From Epiperipatus broadwayi (lineage: Eukaryota; Onychophora; Udeonychophora; Euonychophora; Peripatidae), in assembly GCA_028023455.1 (NCBI GenBank), contig JAQFVV010012398.1, forward strand, positions 6,904,682-6,968,681: DNA of 64,000 nt. Direction: 5' to 3'. Below are positions 25,100-38,800 of the stretch, one piece after another. The notes beneath the pieces were generated by a model. That model was given only the letters and a program-made list of their open reading frames with translations. It did not search any database and had not been told where the DNA came from. Both the position numbers and the translations under genes were made by a program. The stretch's first letter is position 1; each line of letters begins with the position of its first letter.

Positions 25100-26435
25100 T
25101 TTAAAATTATATATATCCCATCTGTGCTTCCCTGACCACCAAAAACCTACACATCCTTTCCTTGTCTGACACCTATCTCTTTGACTAACTGACTGATTTG
25201 CTTTTCACCTTATCATGCATTACAAATACAAAAAATATATTTAATATCCTTATTTGATGAATCACACAACAATAATCTATATAGTGCATGTCTGTCTGCA
25301 ATAGCCCAAATTATACATTCATCTATTCTCCTAGAGATCTGACAGATATTGACAGTCCACAGAATGACTAGCAGTTCACAATCATGAGATAAATAAAAGA
25401 ATTCAGTCACAACACTATAATCACACAATGCATCATGAGCACTCAGAAGATCATCCCAATTCGATCACTATTAACTACCACAACCCTTGATTGAATGATG
25501 CAAACTCTGTTGCAATAAAAGAAGTATTTTTAAGTCTTAGGGGCTAAAGTAGATAAACTATGCCTTGCTCTCTCTCTTGGAGTCTTATGTGGCAAGTATC
25601 AAAGAATGCCCTGCTTATTATAGGCTACAGAAAACGAAGCCTTGCTCTCTGTCTTGGAGACTTATAGGCTGATATCATGGCAGGACTGCTGTTAACTGCT
25701 TCATGATAAAATAAGGATAACATATAAACTGGATTGGAAAACTATGCCGTGCTCTCTCTCTTGGAGACTTATAGGCTGATATCATGGCAGGACTGCTGTT
25801 AACTGCTTCATGATAAAATAAAGATAACTTATAAATTGGGTTGGAGCAGTGAATGGGTTTGATCATTCATGAGTTACATGAATACATAGCATTCTCAAGG
25901 CAATGACAAAACTCTCCACTCATCATCAAAACTGCAATCTAACCAACCAAACTCCAACGATCAAATATCCAATCCAACCTCCAAAATCATAGACTTTTCT
26001 ACAAAATGAACTCCCCAAACACACATGAGACTACTATCCCATAATTCATCACTATTACTATGCCTATCCTATTTGGCAATAAATCATTCTAATGTTTCAA
26101 AAAAATTCTATTATTTATTTCACCACTACCTTAAGTTATGATATTCATCTATTTTCAAAATTGAGAAAAAAAAACGAAACTAAGCTGTTTTATGGCTGTA
26201 CCCATTTTATCATCATCAGTGAAAAATTAAATCATCTCAAACACCATCACACACAAATATAAAACAAGACTATATGGCTAAGATAATTTTGTAAGACAAA
26301 AAAAAAAAATTTACTAAAAAAAAAATTTACTAAAAAAAATTTCTCTCTTTTTAACCACACATCTCCCATCATTCTATAGGTCCTCCTTATTATCTCAGGT
26401 ATATGGTAAATTATCATGCCCCAGTTGGGCATCCA
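25100..26435 (-). other. Long leader between 5' LTR and gag
   Basis: About 1.3 kb separates the LTR end from the gag start. On the minus strand it begins ATGGATGCCCAACTGGGGCA; the TGG just after the LTR is where a tRNA primer-binding site is expected, but I could not match it to a tRNA. It contains the tandem repeat listed separately and otherwise no supported reading frame. Confidence 0.5.
25562..25852. repeat. ~107-bp tandem repeat in the leader
   Basis: Units at 25639-25745 and 25746-25852 are nearly identical, each opening GCC(T/G)TGCTCTCT and holding CTGATATCATGGCAGGACTG. A partial third copy of the opening lies at 25562. The minus-strand frame across it merely repeats a peptide and is not considered a gene. 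Confidence 0.9.
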
Positions 26436-29400
26436 TTGTAACTTAATAATGTAGATCAAAAGAATTAAAAGATGATCATTGATCCATTGTAACATAATTA
26501 AAAGATCAATAAGATTCAAATTTGAAATTATATTAAAATGTCAAATATTTAAATATTATAACTTAATAAACAAAAAGTGAATTGTTGCTTTTATTTTATA
26601 TCAAAGAAAAAAGAATTGTAATATGCAACTTGCTGAGCATAAGCTATGAAACAAAAGATCAGACTGAGTTATCAATCATATTAAGGGTCATTGGATCAAA
26701 TGAAACATACTTCTGTAATTAGATTTCTAAAGATATCACAATATCAATAATTATAAACAAATTATTAAAAACAAACTACTATAACTCAGGAAATAACATC
26801 AAGTGAGTGAGTACACTGGTAACTCAATAAAATATCTTCTCAGGTATACAGACAGTAGATTTTATCCACTTTCATTTCTTGGTTGGATCTCAAGTGCATA
26901 TCTATGTGAACAACAAGTGAATATGGTCTATCAGGGTGCCACTAGGTTAGCTGGACCTAGACAAAGTTATATTTATAACTTTTTCACATGTACCAGGTTT
27001 GAATCCCTTTTGGTACTTTATTTCTAATAAAAATGGAGGATTTTGCTTTTAGACCCATATCACTGAAGATGTTTAACACCTAGGTAAACATAAAACATCT
27101 TTAAACTAAAGTGGAATATATAAAATTCATTAGACAGAAATCATTTCTTAGATCTTAACATAACAAATGTGTTTCAATATTTTTTTATAAGTTTTACTAG
27201 CTCAGATTATATTATTAATTTAGGATGGCAATTCACTCATCCTTGCATGAAATAGATGATGGGATGGTGGTTATAATAATACTAAGAAATCACTAAATAC
27301 TATGAAATCAATATTTATTTATGGCCTTTAAACATTTAAACAGCTCATTAATTAAAACGTGATGATGACGATGATGATAATGATAACAATAATGGTTTCA
27401 ACCACAGCTTTAGGACTAAGCCTAATCATAAACCTAATTTTTATATTGCTTAATTTTAGTATATCTAATTGGAACTTAAATAGCTAATATTTACCTTGAT
27501 GATGAATGATCACACTTAATAAAGACTACTCTTAATGAAATATATATGCCTCATTTAATAAAATAAACTAATATTTATTGCTGCATTTCTAACATATACA
27601 TAAAAATTTCTATATCTACATGAAAATTTATATTAACAATAACAACAATAATCATAATCGACTGTTTTAAAATCATAACATTAATTTTTAAATTCTTTCC
27701 CCTTTCCCGTAAATGTATTTCAAATTGGATGTCACATTGACCATGATTTTCATTCCATGAGAAAATGTCTCAAAAAAAAAAACACTTTTTTTTTCTCTCC
27801 CTTTTCTCTTTCACACACATACTCTTATAAATCTAACATGTAAGTAGAATGACAAACATAAATGTTAGTAAAATTGGAAAGAGCAAGTTTTAGAAACAAG
27901 TTTTAAATTATTTTCTCCCCCTCTCTTCTACCCTCTGAAATGCTATACTTTAACTTGAAACAAAATCTAATATTTTTAATACCGCCTATTTTTTCTTTAC
28001 ATTCACACACAATTACATATATGCAACAAGTATTATATTATTATGTATGTGCGTATTTATCCCCATAATAACAAAAATATTATTTAAAACAAAATAATAA
28101 TAAAAAAATGTGTTACATATTAATAACATTTCATAACTTTAAGTTAAAAGATAATCATAATTTTAGTACATATGAAATCATTAATGCTTATGTTTATCTT
28201 TATTAAGAAATTCTGGGTTTCAATTGATCTTGGTTGTTTTAAAAGTTCTTTAAACAAAAATATACCACTCTGTTGCTAAAATTTTACTAAGTCTCTGATA
28301 TTATAAAGAAAATATATAAAAAAAAACTTATATTACCAGTTCTATTCTTTGTAGCGACTTCCAATAATTCAAATTTATCTTGTTCAATGTCTATATTTTG
28401 CAGCTACCATTTCCATTTTTCTTTGGAACAATCTCTTTCTTGAGGTGTATAATTATTTGATGATGATGATTCCATTGAGGTTATTTGCTTTAGTGGACAA
28501 TTTGGAAATCATTATATTAACTCTTCTTCTCTTCCTGTCAAGCATGATTCTTTTAGTGGATGAAGTACAGCAGTTGTTTTCACATTTATAAATTTTCTTG
28601 GGTTTAAACTCAGTTACTGGAACAATTAATTGGACTTGATGATTTAATATTTATCAGTAGATTACTCTTTTCCTGATCACCTTCAAATGCAGGTGAATGT
28701 TTTCTTCTTTCTATTTAAAAACATCTTATTTCTCTCAGTCAGTTGAAAGGTGTAGAATATTATTTTTCAGACAAGACATCTTTTCTTTCCTATATGATGT
28801 GCTGGCTGGATGGCCTGGTCAACAGATGAGACATATATTAATTTTCTTACCCCACCATGCTTATATCTTCAATCCTCAAAAAAAAAATTAATAACAAAAA
28901 AAAAGATTTTTGATTGATATTTTTGTAGAGTTAAAAATGCTTGTCCTTTTAGTTTCAAGATTTTAGAATTCTCTATCTAATCAACTGATTTTCCAGACTG
29001 CTTTTATATCCGATTTTTTTATCTCTATTTTTGACCAATTCATTTTTAGCTGGAGAGTGCAATCTTTTTTAGGAACATTAAAAAAAAATCACACACCTGG
29101 TTTCCAGACAAACTTTTGTTTTGAAGGAAAAAATAGTCTTAAGCCTTTTTTACACCTATGTAACATCTCAAATTTGAGCTTTTTTTTTTGATCTTAAGAT
29201 GAGACACTTTTAAAATTAGAGTTCTCACCAAGCTTAAACTCCAAAATGACAAACAATTATTTATAAAAACAAAATTGTTACAAACATATATATCTAATTT
29301 AACAGATTTTCTTCTTTTTCTTTCAATACTTAATAAATGTAGATTTATTTATGAAATGTAACACACACACTCCATCATTCCAATCATTCATAAAACTGGC

Positions 29401-29945
29401 TGACTAATAATATGAATGCTAGTTTAAAAATTATAACTAATAATATGAATGCTAGTTTAAAAATTATAACCCTAATATTTAAAATTAAATCTGTAACTTT
29501 TAAATCCAAATTACAATTGTAGAAAAGCAAAAATAGAAGTATAGAATAAGATATTAAAATTTAGCAAGTGTAGGTTAGTTTTAAAGAAAGTTAAAATGTT
29601 TAATATTTGAAATATAAAACAATTAAATAGCTCACACATACACTGCCTATATATGTGTAACAAGTTATAACTTTACTTTTTTTAACAAAAAAAAATTAAC
29701 TATTAAATGTGTGTACTACTATTTTTGAGTTTTTATCAGCACACAAACAATTAAAGTATATAACTGTGGCCCCAGTCTCTCTCTCTCTCTCTGTCTTAAG
29801 CTTTTAGAACTGGATCTTGTAGGGTTTAAACTTGGATGCCCTACAGCTTCCCTTTTTTATGAAAATGTGATGATGATTTTTGTTCAGCATTTTCTTTCAG
29901 GCACATTACTACAAATTTAGCTAATCACTAAATTGTAATGGCACA
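26436..29945 (-). repeat. 5' LTR of the element
   Basis: This is the partner of 19068-22652. Its minus-strand 3' end is taken as AAGTTACA at 26436, by comparison with the ancient copy ending at 5326. A second, similar ATCCATTGTAAC at about 26480 leaves an alternative edge at 26488. The other end, GTAATGGCACA at 29945, is clear. Confidence 0.85.
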
Positions 29946-30786
29946 ATATATATCAATGCCATAAGAGCAGGTTAATGTTAAATTTACCTTCTAAAACTAA
30001 TTATAAATTTATTTAAACACACATTGATTACATAAGTAATATTTACTAAGGCTGTAACCTGAAGAATATGCACAGAATATTTTATGATTGGAAACAATGA
30101 AGCTATGACAAAAAATTCACATAACTCATGCAGGTTGCAGGAATGTTAAGCAATTATTACTTATTAATAATCCTTATACAAATAGTTAAAAATATACATA
30201 GCAAAAAAGCACATTTATCATCAACAAGAAAGCACTTGTGACACACATTTACTATATTCAGCATAACAAAGATGTTGTCTCAGAAAATTAGACAGTTTTC
30301 ACCTTGAATGTATTTGGAAAAATTTTGTAAAAGAAATGTAGTACAGTATATAATAATCTCAGCATTCCAACCAAAAAGTAAAGGTTACTCAAAATACATA
30401 TTCAAGAGATGAAGAAGCCATTAATAAAATGGACAGGAATGACTGACAACAACAGTAATTACAATACTATTTTATCAACATGTAATACTATCAATGACAA
30501 CAGGGAAATATTTTTATCTCCAAGTGGATTGATGTTCAGAAGAAAGATGCAAAACCATTAATTTGATATACCAAAAAAACTTCAGGAAAAAGGATGCAGA
30601 CATTCAAGATATACATTTGTTATAAAAGTGCAGAGTAAATGTACCTTATAAGTAAATGGATCCCAGCAGAAGTAATCTCATTCAAAAGAAACATATAGTA
30701 AAAACAATGGATAGAAAGCTTCACCACAAATACAGGATCAATTACAGAATGGAATCTAGTAACTAATATGAATAAACCCATTGAGA

Positions 30787-30788
<2 letters not shown>
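29946..30788. other. No recognisable gene
   Basis: Flanking sequence right of the LTR element. If the pol relic at 17.8-19.06 kb had been split by that element its remainder should resume here, but I see no integrase similarity. Confidence 0.5.

Positions 30789-30838
<50 letters not shown>
30789..30838. repeat. (AT)n microsatellite
   Basis: About 25 AT units abut the left arm of the foldback at 30841-31080. Confidence 0.95.
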
Positions 30839-30840
<2 letters not shown>

Positions 30841-30846
<6 letters not shown>

Positions 30847-31075
30847 CCAACCATCATACAATTACAAATATCCAGTAACGCCCTCTGTTTAAAGATCTAT
30901 ATCTCAATAATAGCAAACCTTAAAATGATACCACTTTAAGGTTGTATGCTAAACGATGTTAAATATTGAAATACAGACCCACTCAAACACAGAGGGCGTT
31001 ACTGGATATTTGTAATTGTATGATGGTTGGTATATTTTCTATAATTATTTCAGTTAGTGTTAACAGTAACTTTCT

Positions 31076-31080
<5 letters not shown>
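30841..31080. mobile_element. Foldback repeat, family D
   Basis: Arms at about 30841-30890 and 30990-31038 are inverted copies around TACTGGATATTTGTAATTG. The left portion (to ~30997) is a minus-strand copy of the unit at 44197-44630, and the right portion (from ~30990) is a plus-strand copy. (AT)n tracts bound it on both sides. No ribozyme core or coding region is seen. The architecture of an inverted partial copy joined to a direct copy matches that of families A and C. Confidence 0.75.

Positions 31081-31129
<49 letters not shown>
31081..31129. repeat. (AT)n microsatellite
   Basis: About 24 units follow the foldback element directly. Confidence 0.95.
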
Positions 31130-31131
<2 letters not shown>

Positions 31132-34100
31132 GAAACTAGAGGACCAAGTTCCACACATTAGCAGAGATAATAAGCAAAAGAACTCAGAAGACAAAGAGAT
31201 ACATAAAATTCAAAGGTAACCCAGTTCATAGCCAAAGAGAGCATGGCAATGTGCCAAGTATCTTAAAGACTATATCATAATTCCCTTATCTAACAAAGAT
31301 CAAAAAAACTAAAAGGATAACTTTAAGGCAAGACAATGAAATAATATATATGGGAGAGATTTTTCTAATCATAGAAAAAGTGTGTATTGTAAATAAAGAT
31401 TGAAAGATGTTAATATATTTATCCAGAGGCACTAAGAAAGCTAATAGGATTAGTTTAAGGCAAGGAGATGGAATAATATAAATGGGAAAGATTTTGTTAG
31501 TAGTAATGAAGTGTGTGTATTGTAAATAAAGAGTATGAAATGTTAATGGATTTAATCAGTAGTAAATATATTAGAGGTGAGTAGAATGTTGTGAAAAGAA
31601 TGTAATTTTTAATGTAAAGTGAGTTATTGTTCTCACAGAGGTCTGCTTGTCTTTGAATACTAAGAAATCCTGTAAATGCTCATTAGCAATAGAGAGTACA
31701 GAGAAAAATGTTACTGTATGTGACATTACGAGGTCACAACTATATTATACATGAAGTTCAGTACAAAAAGAAAAAACAGCTGGTAAAGAAGGGGCAATAT
31801 AGAAACCAGGACATGCTGCCACTGGATCATAACAGCCAGGTCTTTACCAATGATCAGAATAAGACTATTACAAGTCACAGAATCTTTATAAACAGGGTGA
31901 TGAGGAAGCAAGACTGTCACAGATAATGTCAGGCAATACAATGAAAAAGACTGTTCAGGTCTACCTGTGTCATGGAAATATATGTAAGGTAATAAGCCAA
32001 CACTAAACCATATAGTTATGTACATATACAAGTTTGACTTTCAAGTAGCATTCAATCTTATTCACAGCAGCCAATATGTTAACCATAACAGACCAGAAAA
32101 TACATACAGTGTCACAATACCCTATGTAATAAAGTTGATAAAGATAAAGTCATCTGCACTCATGCAGAACAAATCCTGCATAGCTGCATGATAACAGAGA
32201 AATAAGCAGTTGCACCAAGCTGATGAGTTCAACATGTTTCTTTAAAAAGGCTGCAATAAGATCTTTATTGATATATTTCACAGATAGTTTACATTTTATA
32301 TCAGATTGATGCAATGCCATGTTAATTTAGTCTAGTACTCCAGTCTTCAATTTCCAATAACACAAAGAAATGATTCAATTACAGAATAAAACTTGGCTTG
32401 TTGCATACTGATTCATTAAAAATAACTTGCTAATATTCTGGCATAAATTAGCAACAAATAGAATCAATATTAAATAATATAATATATAGACATAAATAAA
32501 TATTAATTAGAATGAAAGACATATTTAATACACATTCCAATTTTGCTAAATTTGTCAATTTTAACACATACAATTTTAGTAAGTTTATGAAAAATGTGTC
32601 ATAAAATTTTTTTTGGGACTTTGCTAAAAGAAATAAAAATGTAAAATTCAACTATGTTTTAGATTTGTAAAAGGATTATCTTGTTGTAATTTTGATTAAA
32701 AATAATTAAATTGTTTTGTAAGAGAAAATGAAAACAAATTTGAATAGATTAGTTAATCCTTAAAAAGCACCAGATGCTATAAAATTAACTGTTTATCAAA
32801 AAATAAGAATTTGTAGTTTGATTTGGGATAACACTATGAGTTGAGAAAGTGTTTAAGGCTGAGTTTAAAAAGAAGAGCATAACCAACAGTAGTTTTCTAT
32901 GCACTTGGTTCTTTGTGGCTGAATGTACAGGGAAGTGAAGCTTTACTGCTTTATCCTATAATTCAATCCTCAGACTCTATGAAGTTAAAATAATTTTATT
33001 ATGTTATTGAAAATATAATAACAGAACATTAGATTATACTATTATACTAGATATATTGTCCAATAGGATGTAAACCTATTAAACCTACCAGATGATTCAG
33101 TTTGAGATTTATATCTATATACATTTATAGATGTAGATGATCAGTAACAAATACTTACTGCTTATATTCTGCATAGAACTAGAACTTATATTTTAAAAAT
33201 ATCAAATGGAATTGAATGTAGTAAAATTCAAAGAGAAGTATAAAGATCAAACTTTTATATTGTGTAATCATTGTTGAAATAAAGCTGCACATTGTTTTGA
33301 ATTCCAAAAGGAAAAGTATTCAGAAAAGAAATGAACAGATGTTCAAGGAAAAAGTCAAAATCTACTGGTCTTTCAGAAAATACATCCTCCTGAAGTAACC
33401 TAACTTAGAAATAAACTCCTGTGTGTGCACAAATTCTCAAAAAAGAAAGAAGGAAAAATCTCTTTAATGTTCAATAGAGTGTTAAAACTATACAATAGGT
33501 TTTTTTAAACATAAAATTAAAAATCAACAGTATGTAAATTAGAAATTTATTTTATCTAATTTATAAGCAATTTTTTATGAACATTACATTTATAAAGCAT
33601 TTTAAAATTATTATTACTTAGTTTTATCTATTTTTTAAGATAAAAGATATTGTATTGCCAATGTTCTTTGTTCCATGTATATATTTTCTTATTAAATATT
33701 TTACATTTCTATAATTTTTATATATGCAGTAAAATGCTCATTTAGACTACATTCAAACTTTAGTTAGTATTTTTTATTATTTTTGGTTTATTAATTTTTT
33801 TAAAAATTGTTTTTGACAGTTTTTCTTTTCTTTCATGTCATTAATATTAGTATACCAAATTAAACTTATTATTTGACAGTATAATTGTTGGATATCAATT
33901 TATTAGTTACATGTGTTATACACTAAACAGCTATTATTAGAGAATATAATGAATACATCACCATGGGAAATAGTTTGTTTTTGAGACAATTATAGAGGTA
34001 TTATTTTAAAGTTATAACTAGTATTGAAATTATCATCACCATATTGCTAACTCACTGGGTATCAATCATTTCCATTAATTGTGATCTCTCATGTATAAAT

Positions 34101-34380
34101 TATTATTGATGAAGTAGAGGTAATTGTTATTAATTTTCTGATAGGCACTCTCTTGTGTGAAACATGGGATAATGCATTTAAATAAAAAAATAAAAAGCAC
34201 AAATTTCACTTGAATTGTACCAGATTTACAGACAAATAATAGTTGATTAACCTTAAGTTATAAGCATTATTCTGAAGGTATCATATGTACTTTTGTAATT
34301 CGAAAAAAATAAATAAACATCATATTTCAACAAATTTCCCTATCTTTATGAATTACTTAAAATACATAAAGATCATATTC
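31130..34380. other. No recognisable gene
   Basis: AT-rich sequence with a partial direct repeat near 31330-31400 and 31450-31520 (GGCAAGACAATG / GGCAAGGAGATG followed by GGGA(G/A)AGATTTT). Nothing supports a gene. Confidence 0.5.
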
Positions 34381-34389
34381 CATTAAGAC

Positions 34390-35660
34390 TTATTGTTAAT
34401 TCCAGAAATTCACTTTGCCAAAGATTCACAAGGTTTCTTCTCAAAGTTCTTTGTCATACAATACACAGCCTTTTGTCAGTAATTCTAAGTTTTTTGTAAA
34501 AATAATAAAAACATGAAAATTAAAACAAGTGACATATTGGCAAACTTTGATGTGGAAAGTATATTCATAAATGCAATAGGTAATGAAGCATTGTTTATTG
34601 TAAGGAAAAAATTAAATGACAATAACAGTTTACAAAACAGAATATTGGAAGTGTAATTGAACTGATAACATTCTGCAAAACAACATACTTTCAAGATAAC
34701 ATGAAATTTTTCCAACAAAATCAAGAGATGATTATGGGCTCATCATTATCAACCCTGATTACCAATATTTTTGTGAAAAAACTTGAAACCACAGCCATAA
34801 ATACTACTCTATATCAATCTAAAATTTGACTTCACTATATTGTTGGTAGATTTGCTGCCTGACTACATGGTGAAGTATTATTAAAACATTTTGGATAAAC
34901 ATCAAGAACATATCCTCTTCAATTAAATTTACAATGGAATTGGAACAAAAACAAAATTGACATTTCTAAATATTTTTGCGGTAAGACTCCCTCATTGCAA
35001 AATCAAAGCTATAGTTTATAGAAAATCCATTCACAAAATAATATTTAGCTTGTATACATCCACTCCATCAACATGGGAGAACAAAAATATGTTTTTTTCA
35101 GAAACCAGTGATTTGGAAAAAGAAAAAAACCATCAGCTGTCATTAAGAAAACTTTAGATAGGTAGCACTGTAGTGTAACTATAATATCATAAATAACATA
35201 CAGGTTAAAGAAAATCTGCAATCAATATAATATCAGAATATCTTTCCAAAACCATACTACACTACAAGGAATTCTAATTTCTACAAAGCCCAAACTTGAA
35301 ATGCTGAAAAACAAAAACTGCATTTATAAAATAACATGTGAATGTGAAAGGAAGTTTATTAATGTGACCATTTATCTCATTGAAAAGTGATTTAAAGAGA
35401 ACAAACTGATGATTAAAAAAGAGAAAATGTGTCTTAAAATGAACCATATATATATATGCCAATGATCACATGTTTGATTGATGAAATACAAAAATATTGA
35501 ATAGAGAAGGAAAAACACAAAAAGAATAAATCAAAAAACTGTTTACATGTCAATAGAAAATAACCCCACTAGTGTGACAATAGATAATGTTTGAGAGCTA
35601 CTAAAAATAACTTTGTTCTTATAAAAAAGTGGAGAAATCAGCTGAACCCTCCTAGATAAT
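34390..35660 (+). pseudogene. Penelope-like RT plus GIY-YIG relic
   Basis: Translating the + strand with several frame changes gives landmarks of Penelope-like elements in order. LPKIHK lies at 34415-34432, the motif-A-like NFDVESIF at about 34543, and MIMGSSLSTLITNIF from 34728, corresponding to the G-x-x-MGSPLSP motif. VYRKSIHK lies in the 34957-35157 frame, corresponding to the Y-R-K-x-T-H block after the RT core. Downstream at 35310-35400 the frame KNCIYKITCECERKFINVT fits the start of a GIY-YIG nuclease domain. Stops at several points and loss of the usual catalytic DD (VDDL appears only with a frame change) show it is dead. Such elements insert through their GIY-YIG endonuclease and RT, and many carry hammerhead ribozymes in their terminal repeats. 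Confidence 0.75.
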
Positions 35661-35691
35661 TATATGACATTTCTACTGGCTTTTGCCTGTA

Positions 35692-35770
35692 GTGGTATAG
35701 CTCAGATGGCTAGAGCATTACTTTAAAATGATATTAAAAAAAATAATGATCAAGACTCAATTTCCATGCT
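35692..35770 (+). other. tRNA-like segment in the 3' part of the Penelope relic
   Basis: GTGGTATAGCTCAGATGG is a good A-box/D-arm. A loose anticodon arm around ACTTTAAAATG and a degraded B box (GACTCAATTTCC) follow. It is too decayed for a working tRNA. CATCTGAAGATGAG and AAAACGTTGTG follow, then AATAAA near 35896. This looks like a Penelope-like 3' untranslated region, possibly with a co-opted tRNA-derived piece. Confidence 0.4.
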
Positions 35771-35899
35771 AGGACTGACTTTAGTCAAATCAGCAACATC
35801 TGAAGATGAGAAGAAAATAATACTATTCAAAACGTTGTGTTATATATTAACCTGTGTGCTATTTCTAAAAGTTGAATGTAATAGAAAAATGTAAATAAA

Positions 35900-38800
35900 G
35901 TTCTAAAAAAAAATTGTAAACATTCCATATTTAATTTTAGACAATGGAAATAATCCAATATATAATTATAATTGATATATATATATTAGATTCCAAATAG
36001 ATTTCAAAATTTAATTTCAGATAGTTGATAGACCCTAATATATTATTTTATTATAAAAGAATATTTACATTTAGCTAGAAGATAAAACAAGTAAAAAAAA
36101 ATCATAAATTATCAATGCTCATCGTTTATCTAAGTTGACTGTCTTTTCTTCAACAGTGTCTTTGTAAGGGATGCTGAAAAAGTCTGTTGCCCGTAAGTCA
36201 GTTATGTAAAGGCCTTTTTTTTTATTACAGTAAATTAAAATATTTATAACAAATATTTTTTTAAAATAATTTCTATTATTTCATTTAAATACTACTTAAA
36301 TTCGTTTTCATTTATTTTCCTAGACCAATATTTAAAAACAAATTTTTTTTAAGTATTTATTTTAAAAAATAAACTCTACAGATGTTTTCAAATATTATTT
36401 TTCCTTTTTCTATTTTAATTTTTCCACACCTTAAATTGTGGGAGGATATGCTTGAATTGAACATTACATTTATATATTGTATTCTGAAATAATGATGCTG
36501 ACAAAATTATCTTTTGGCCTATTTTGTATATATATTTAAGGGTGTGTATGTGTGTTGTATATTTATTTGATAATGTATAAATGAAAAATATCAAATGTAT
36601 AAGTAAATCGTATTATAAACATAATATAAATCACAGATAATAATAACATTTAAGATAAAAAGTCTATGAAGAGTAAATTTGAAGAAGCCATTTAATAAAA
36701 TCTTATAAAAATTTAGTAAACAATTCACTTTGCAGTGTTTCTACTAATGATACTTTGGGTAGAACGACATTGTTAAATAACAAACTGAAATAATTTATAT
36801 ATTTTATGCAGATGCCTATTATTTGTGATACACTTCTATATTTGTGAAAGAAAAATGGCGTACAAAAACAAGCTTAAGCTAAATATTTTACGACGTACAT
36901 CTTAAAGTATTTTCATTTTTATATTGTATTACATAATATTGTACTAAATATATTTATACTTCAAGATCTCTTCATCTTTATATATATATTAACATTACAT
37001 TAGGATAATATTGATAATATAAATGGTATAATCATCTTCAACATGTTTGTGGTAAAGTCATGTTTGCCCAGTTCAATATTTTACTCTCTCTATTAATGAA
37101 CAATGCTTTTTATATTTTATGGTTTTTGTTGTAATAATTTTATCGGCGATAGGGCATCATGTGACCTTTGACTTCATACACATTCCTGCTGATGATAATT
37201 ATAACAGTATAATGAAAGACGCATTATTGATTACAATTTGGATTCCTAAGATTTTCTTAATATTGTTTATTAATTTAAATTACATTACTTCTTTGTTTAT
37301 ATATTGTACCTTTTTTATTGGTACATCCCATTATAAAACAAATTAGGGATAAATTTTAAGATATATAATTTTAAATTTTATAAAATCAAAAATATTTACT
37401 TATTAAACTATGAAAAATAACAATCATTTTAGTTATCCTAGGATTTGAACTTGGACTTAGTTAATTTAAAGTAGTATAAAGGTTGGATCTTGTTAAAGTA
37501 TTTATTTTCAAGGGTATATAAAAGATAAAATACTAAAGAATAATTTAATAATAGCTGTTAAGAAGTAATTGCTTAATAATATTTAAATTTATAAGGAAAT
37601 TCAAATCTAATCTGATAAATGAAAATAAGCATGATAGAGATAGGTAGTCATGTCTGTGAACAAGTAATATCAGAAAGTAATAACTATTTCTGGTGAAATA
37701 TTAATTTATTTTCCAAACTAAATGATTAACATTCATTTTCTGAATTTTGTAATTAATAGTTCATAGAATAAACCTTGGATTTAGTCTGGAAAAAAAAAAT
37801 GGATTGATTTAAAGTAATTGGTAAATTTTATTAAGTCTTTGAAAAGTTTTTTTTTTTTGGTAAATCTTTTCAACAGATATTTACTTTTTAAAATAATTCA
37901 GCTATAAGCTAAGTCATTAAATATTCAAAATCAGAGGAGTGGGAAAGCTAACCACTGAGAACATGCAATTAATTTGGAATAAATTAAGAGCATGCAGATG
38001 ATAATTGTTGGAAAAAAAACAGAGGGAAAACTTTAGATATTAAAAAAAAATTATAGATTGGAAAAAAAACTCCCATTTAACTGGGGTTATTTTTTTAAAA
38101 GTTTGCTTAAATCTTTTAAACATTATTATTATTTTAAAAAACAACAACATATAATTAATTATGATCTATGTAAAGATTTCAAACTTTAGATTATAAGGTT
38201 TTCAGCAACATGGGGGAGTAAACAAAGTAAATCTCTGCTGGCTAACTTGACAATCTATAATTTTACCAAAAATATCTTGGAATTGTTATATTGGGAAAAA
38301 TATCAAAATAATGGAAGGAAAAGGTTATATATTTGTGCCAAAGTGTTATCAAGTACTCCAGGAACAGAAAAAAACAGACTGTATTATGTTGATGCATAAT
38401 TGTATGAGGAGGCAAGATAAAATACAAAGGCATTTTAACTATCATAACATTTATGCAAGATTAAAGAGGAATTAATTTATGAATAACAAGAAAATTATTT
38501 GTGATAAAGTTAAATGTACAGTTTTCAAGATAATTAAAACTAAATTAAGAATAAATCAGAATGGAAATGTTTGCATATTGAAAAATGTGCTTAATATTAA
38601 AATGCAACTTATAAATGTATATTTGAATGAAAATTTTACTAGGAGAATAGATTCAAACGGATTATTCTCAGTAAGCATAACTTTCATGTATAAGAAAAAC
38701 TTTTATGATAAGTTATAGACAGAGTCAATGAAGATTAAAAGTTAGAATAATGTATGGATGTAATTCAGGGCCAATGGAAAAAGAAAATTTTGACTGATGA

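Larger units (their letters stand above)
19068..29945 (-). mobile_element. LTR retrotransposon with giant LTRs, internally deleted
   Basis: Two direct repeats of about 3.5 kb, close to identical by eye (mid-90s percent), flank a ~3.8-kb interior on the minus strand. From 5' to 3' on that strand the element has a 5' LTR (29945 to 26436), a leader, gag (25097 to 23037), a piece of integrase C-terminus (23035 to 22837), a polypurine tract (22667 to 22653) and a 3' LTR (22652 to about 19068). LTRs begin TGTGCCATTACAA and end in ACA, as is usual for retroviral-type LTRs. Protease, RT and RNase H are absent, so any mobility needed a partner. The flanks are (AT)-rich (ATATAT on both sides), so a target duplication cannot be proved. 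The left edge is uncertain by some 70 bp. Confidence 0.85.

Noticed and set aside
19068-29945. Interpretation as a simple segmental duplication
   Set aside because: The polypurine tract next to one copy, TG/CA-type ends, gag between the copies in the expected orientation and a separate ancient copy all point to LTRs.
37180-37215. CTGATGATAATTATAAC as a hammerhead box
   Set aside because: No stem II or second box at the proper distance.
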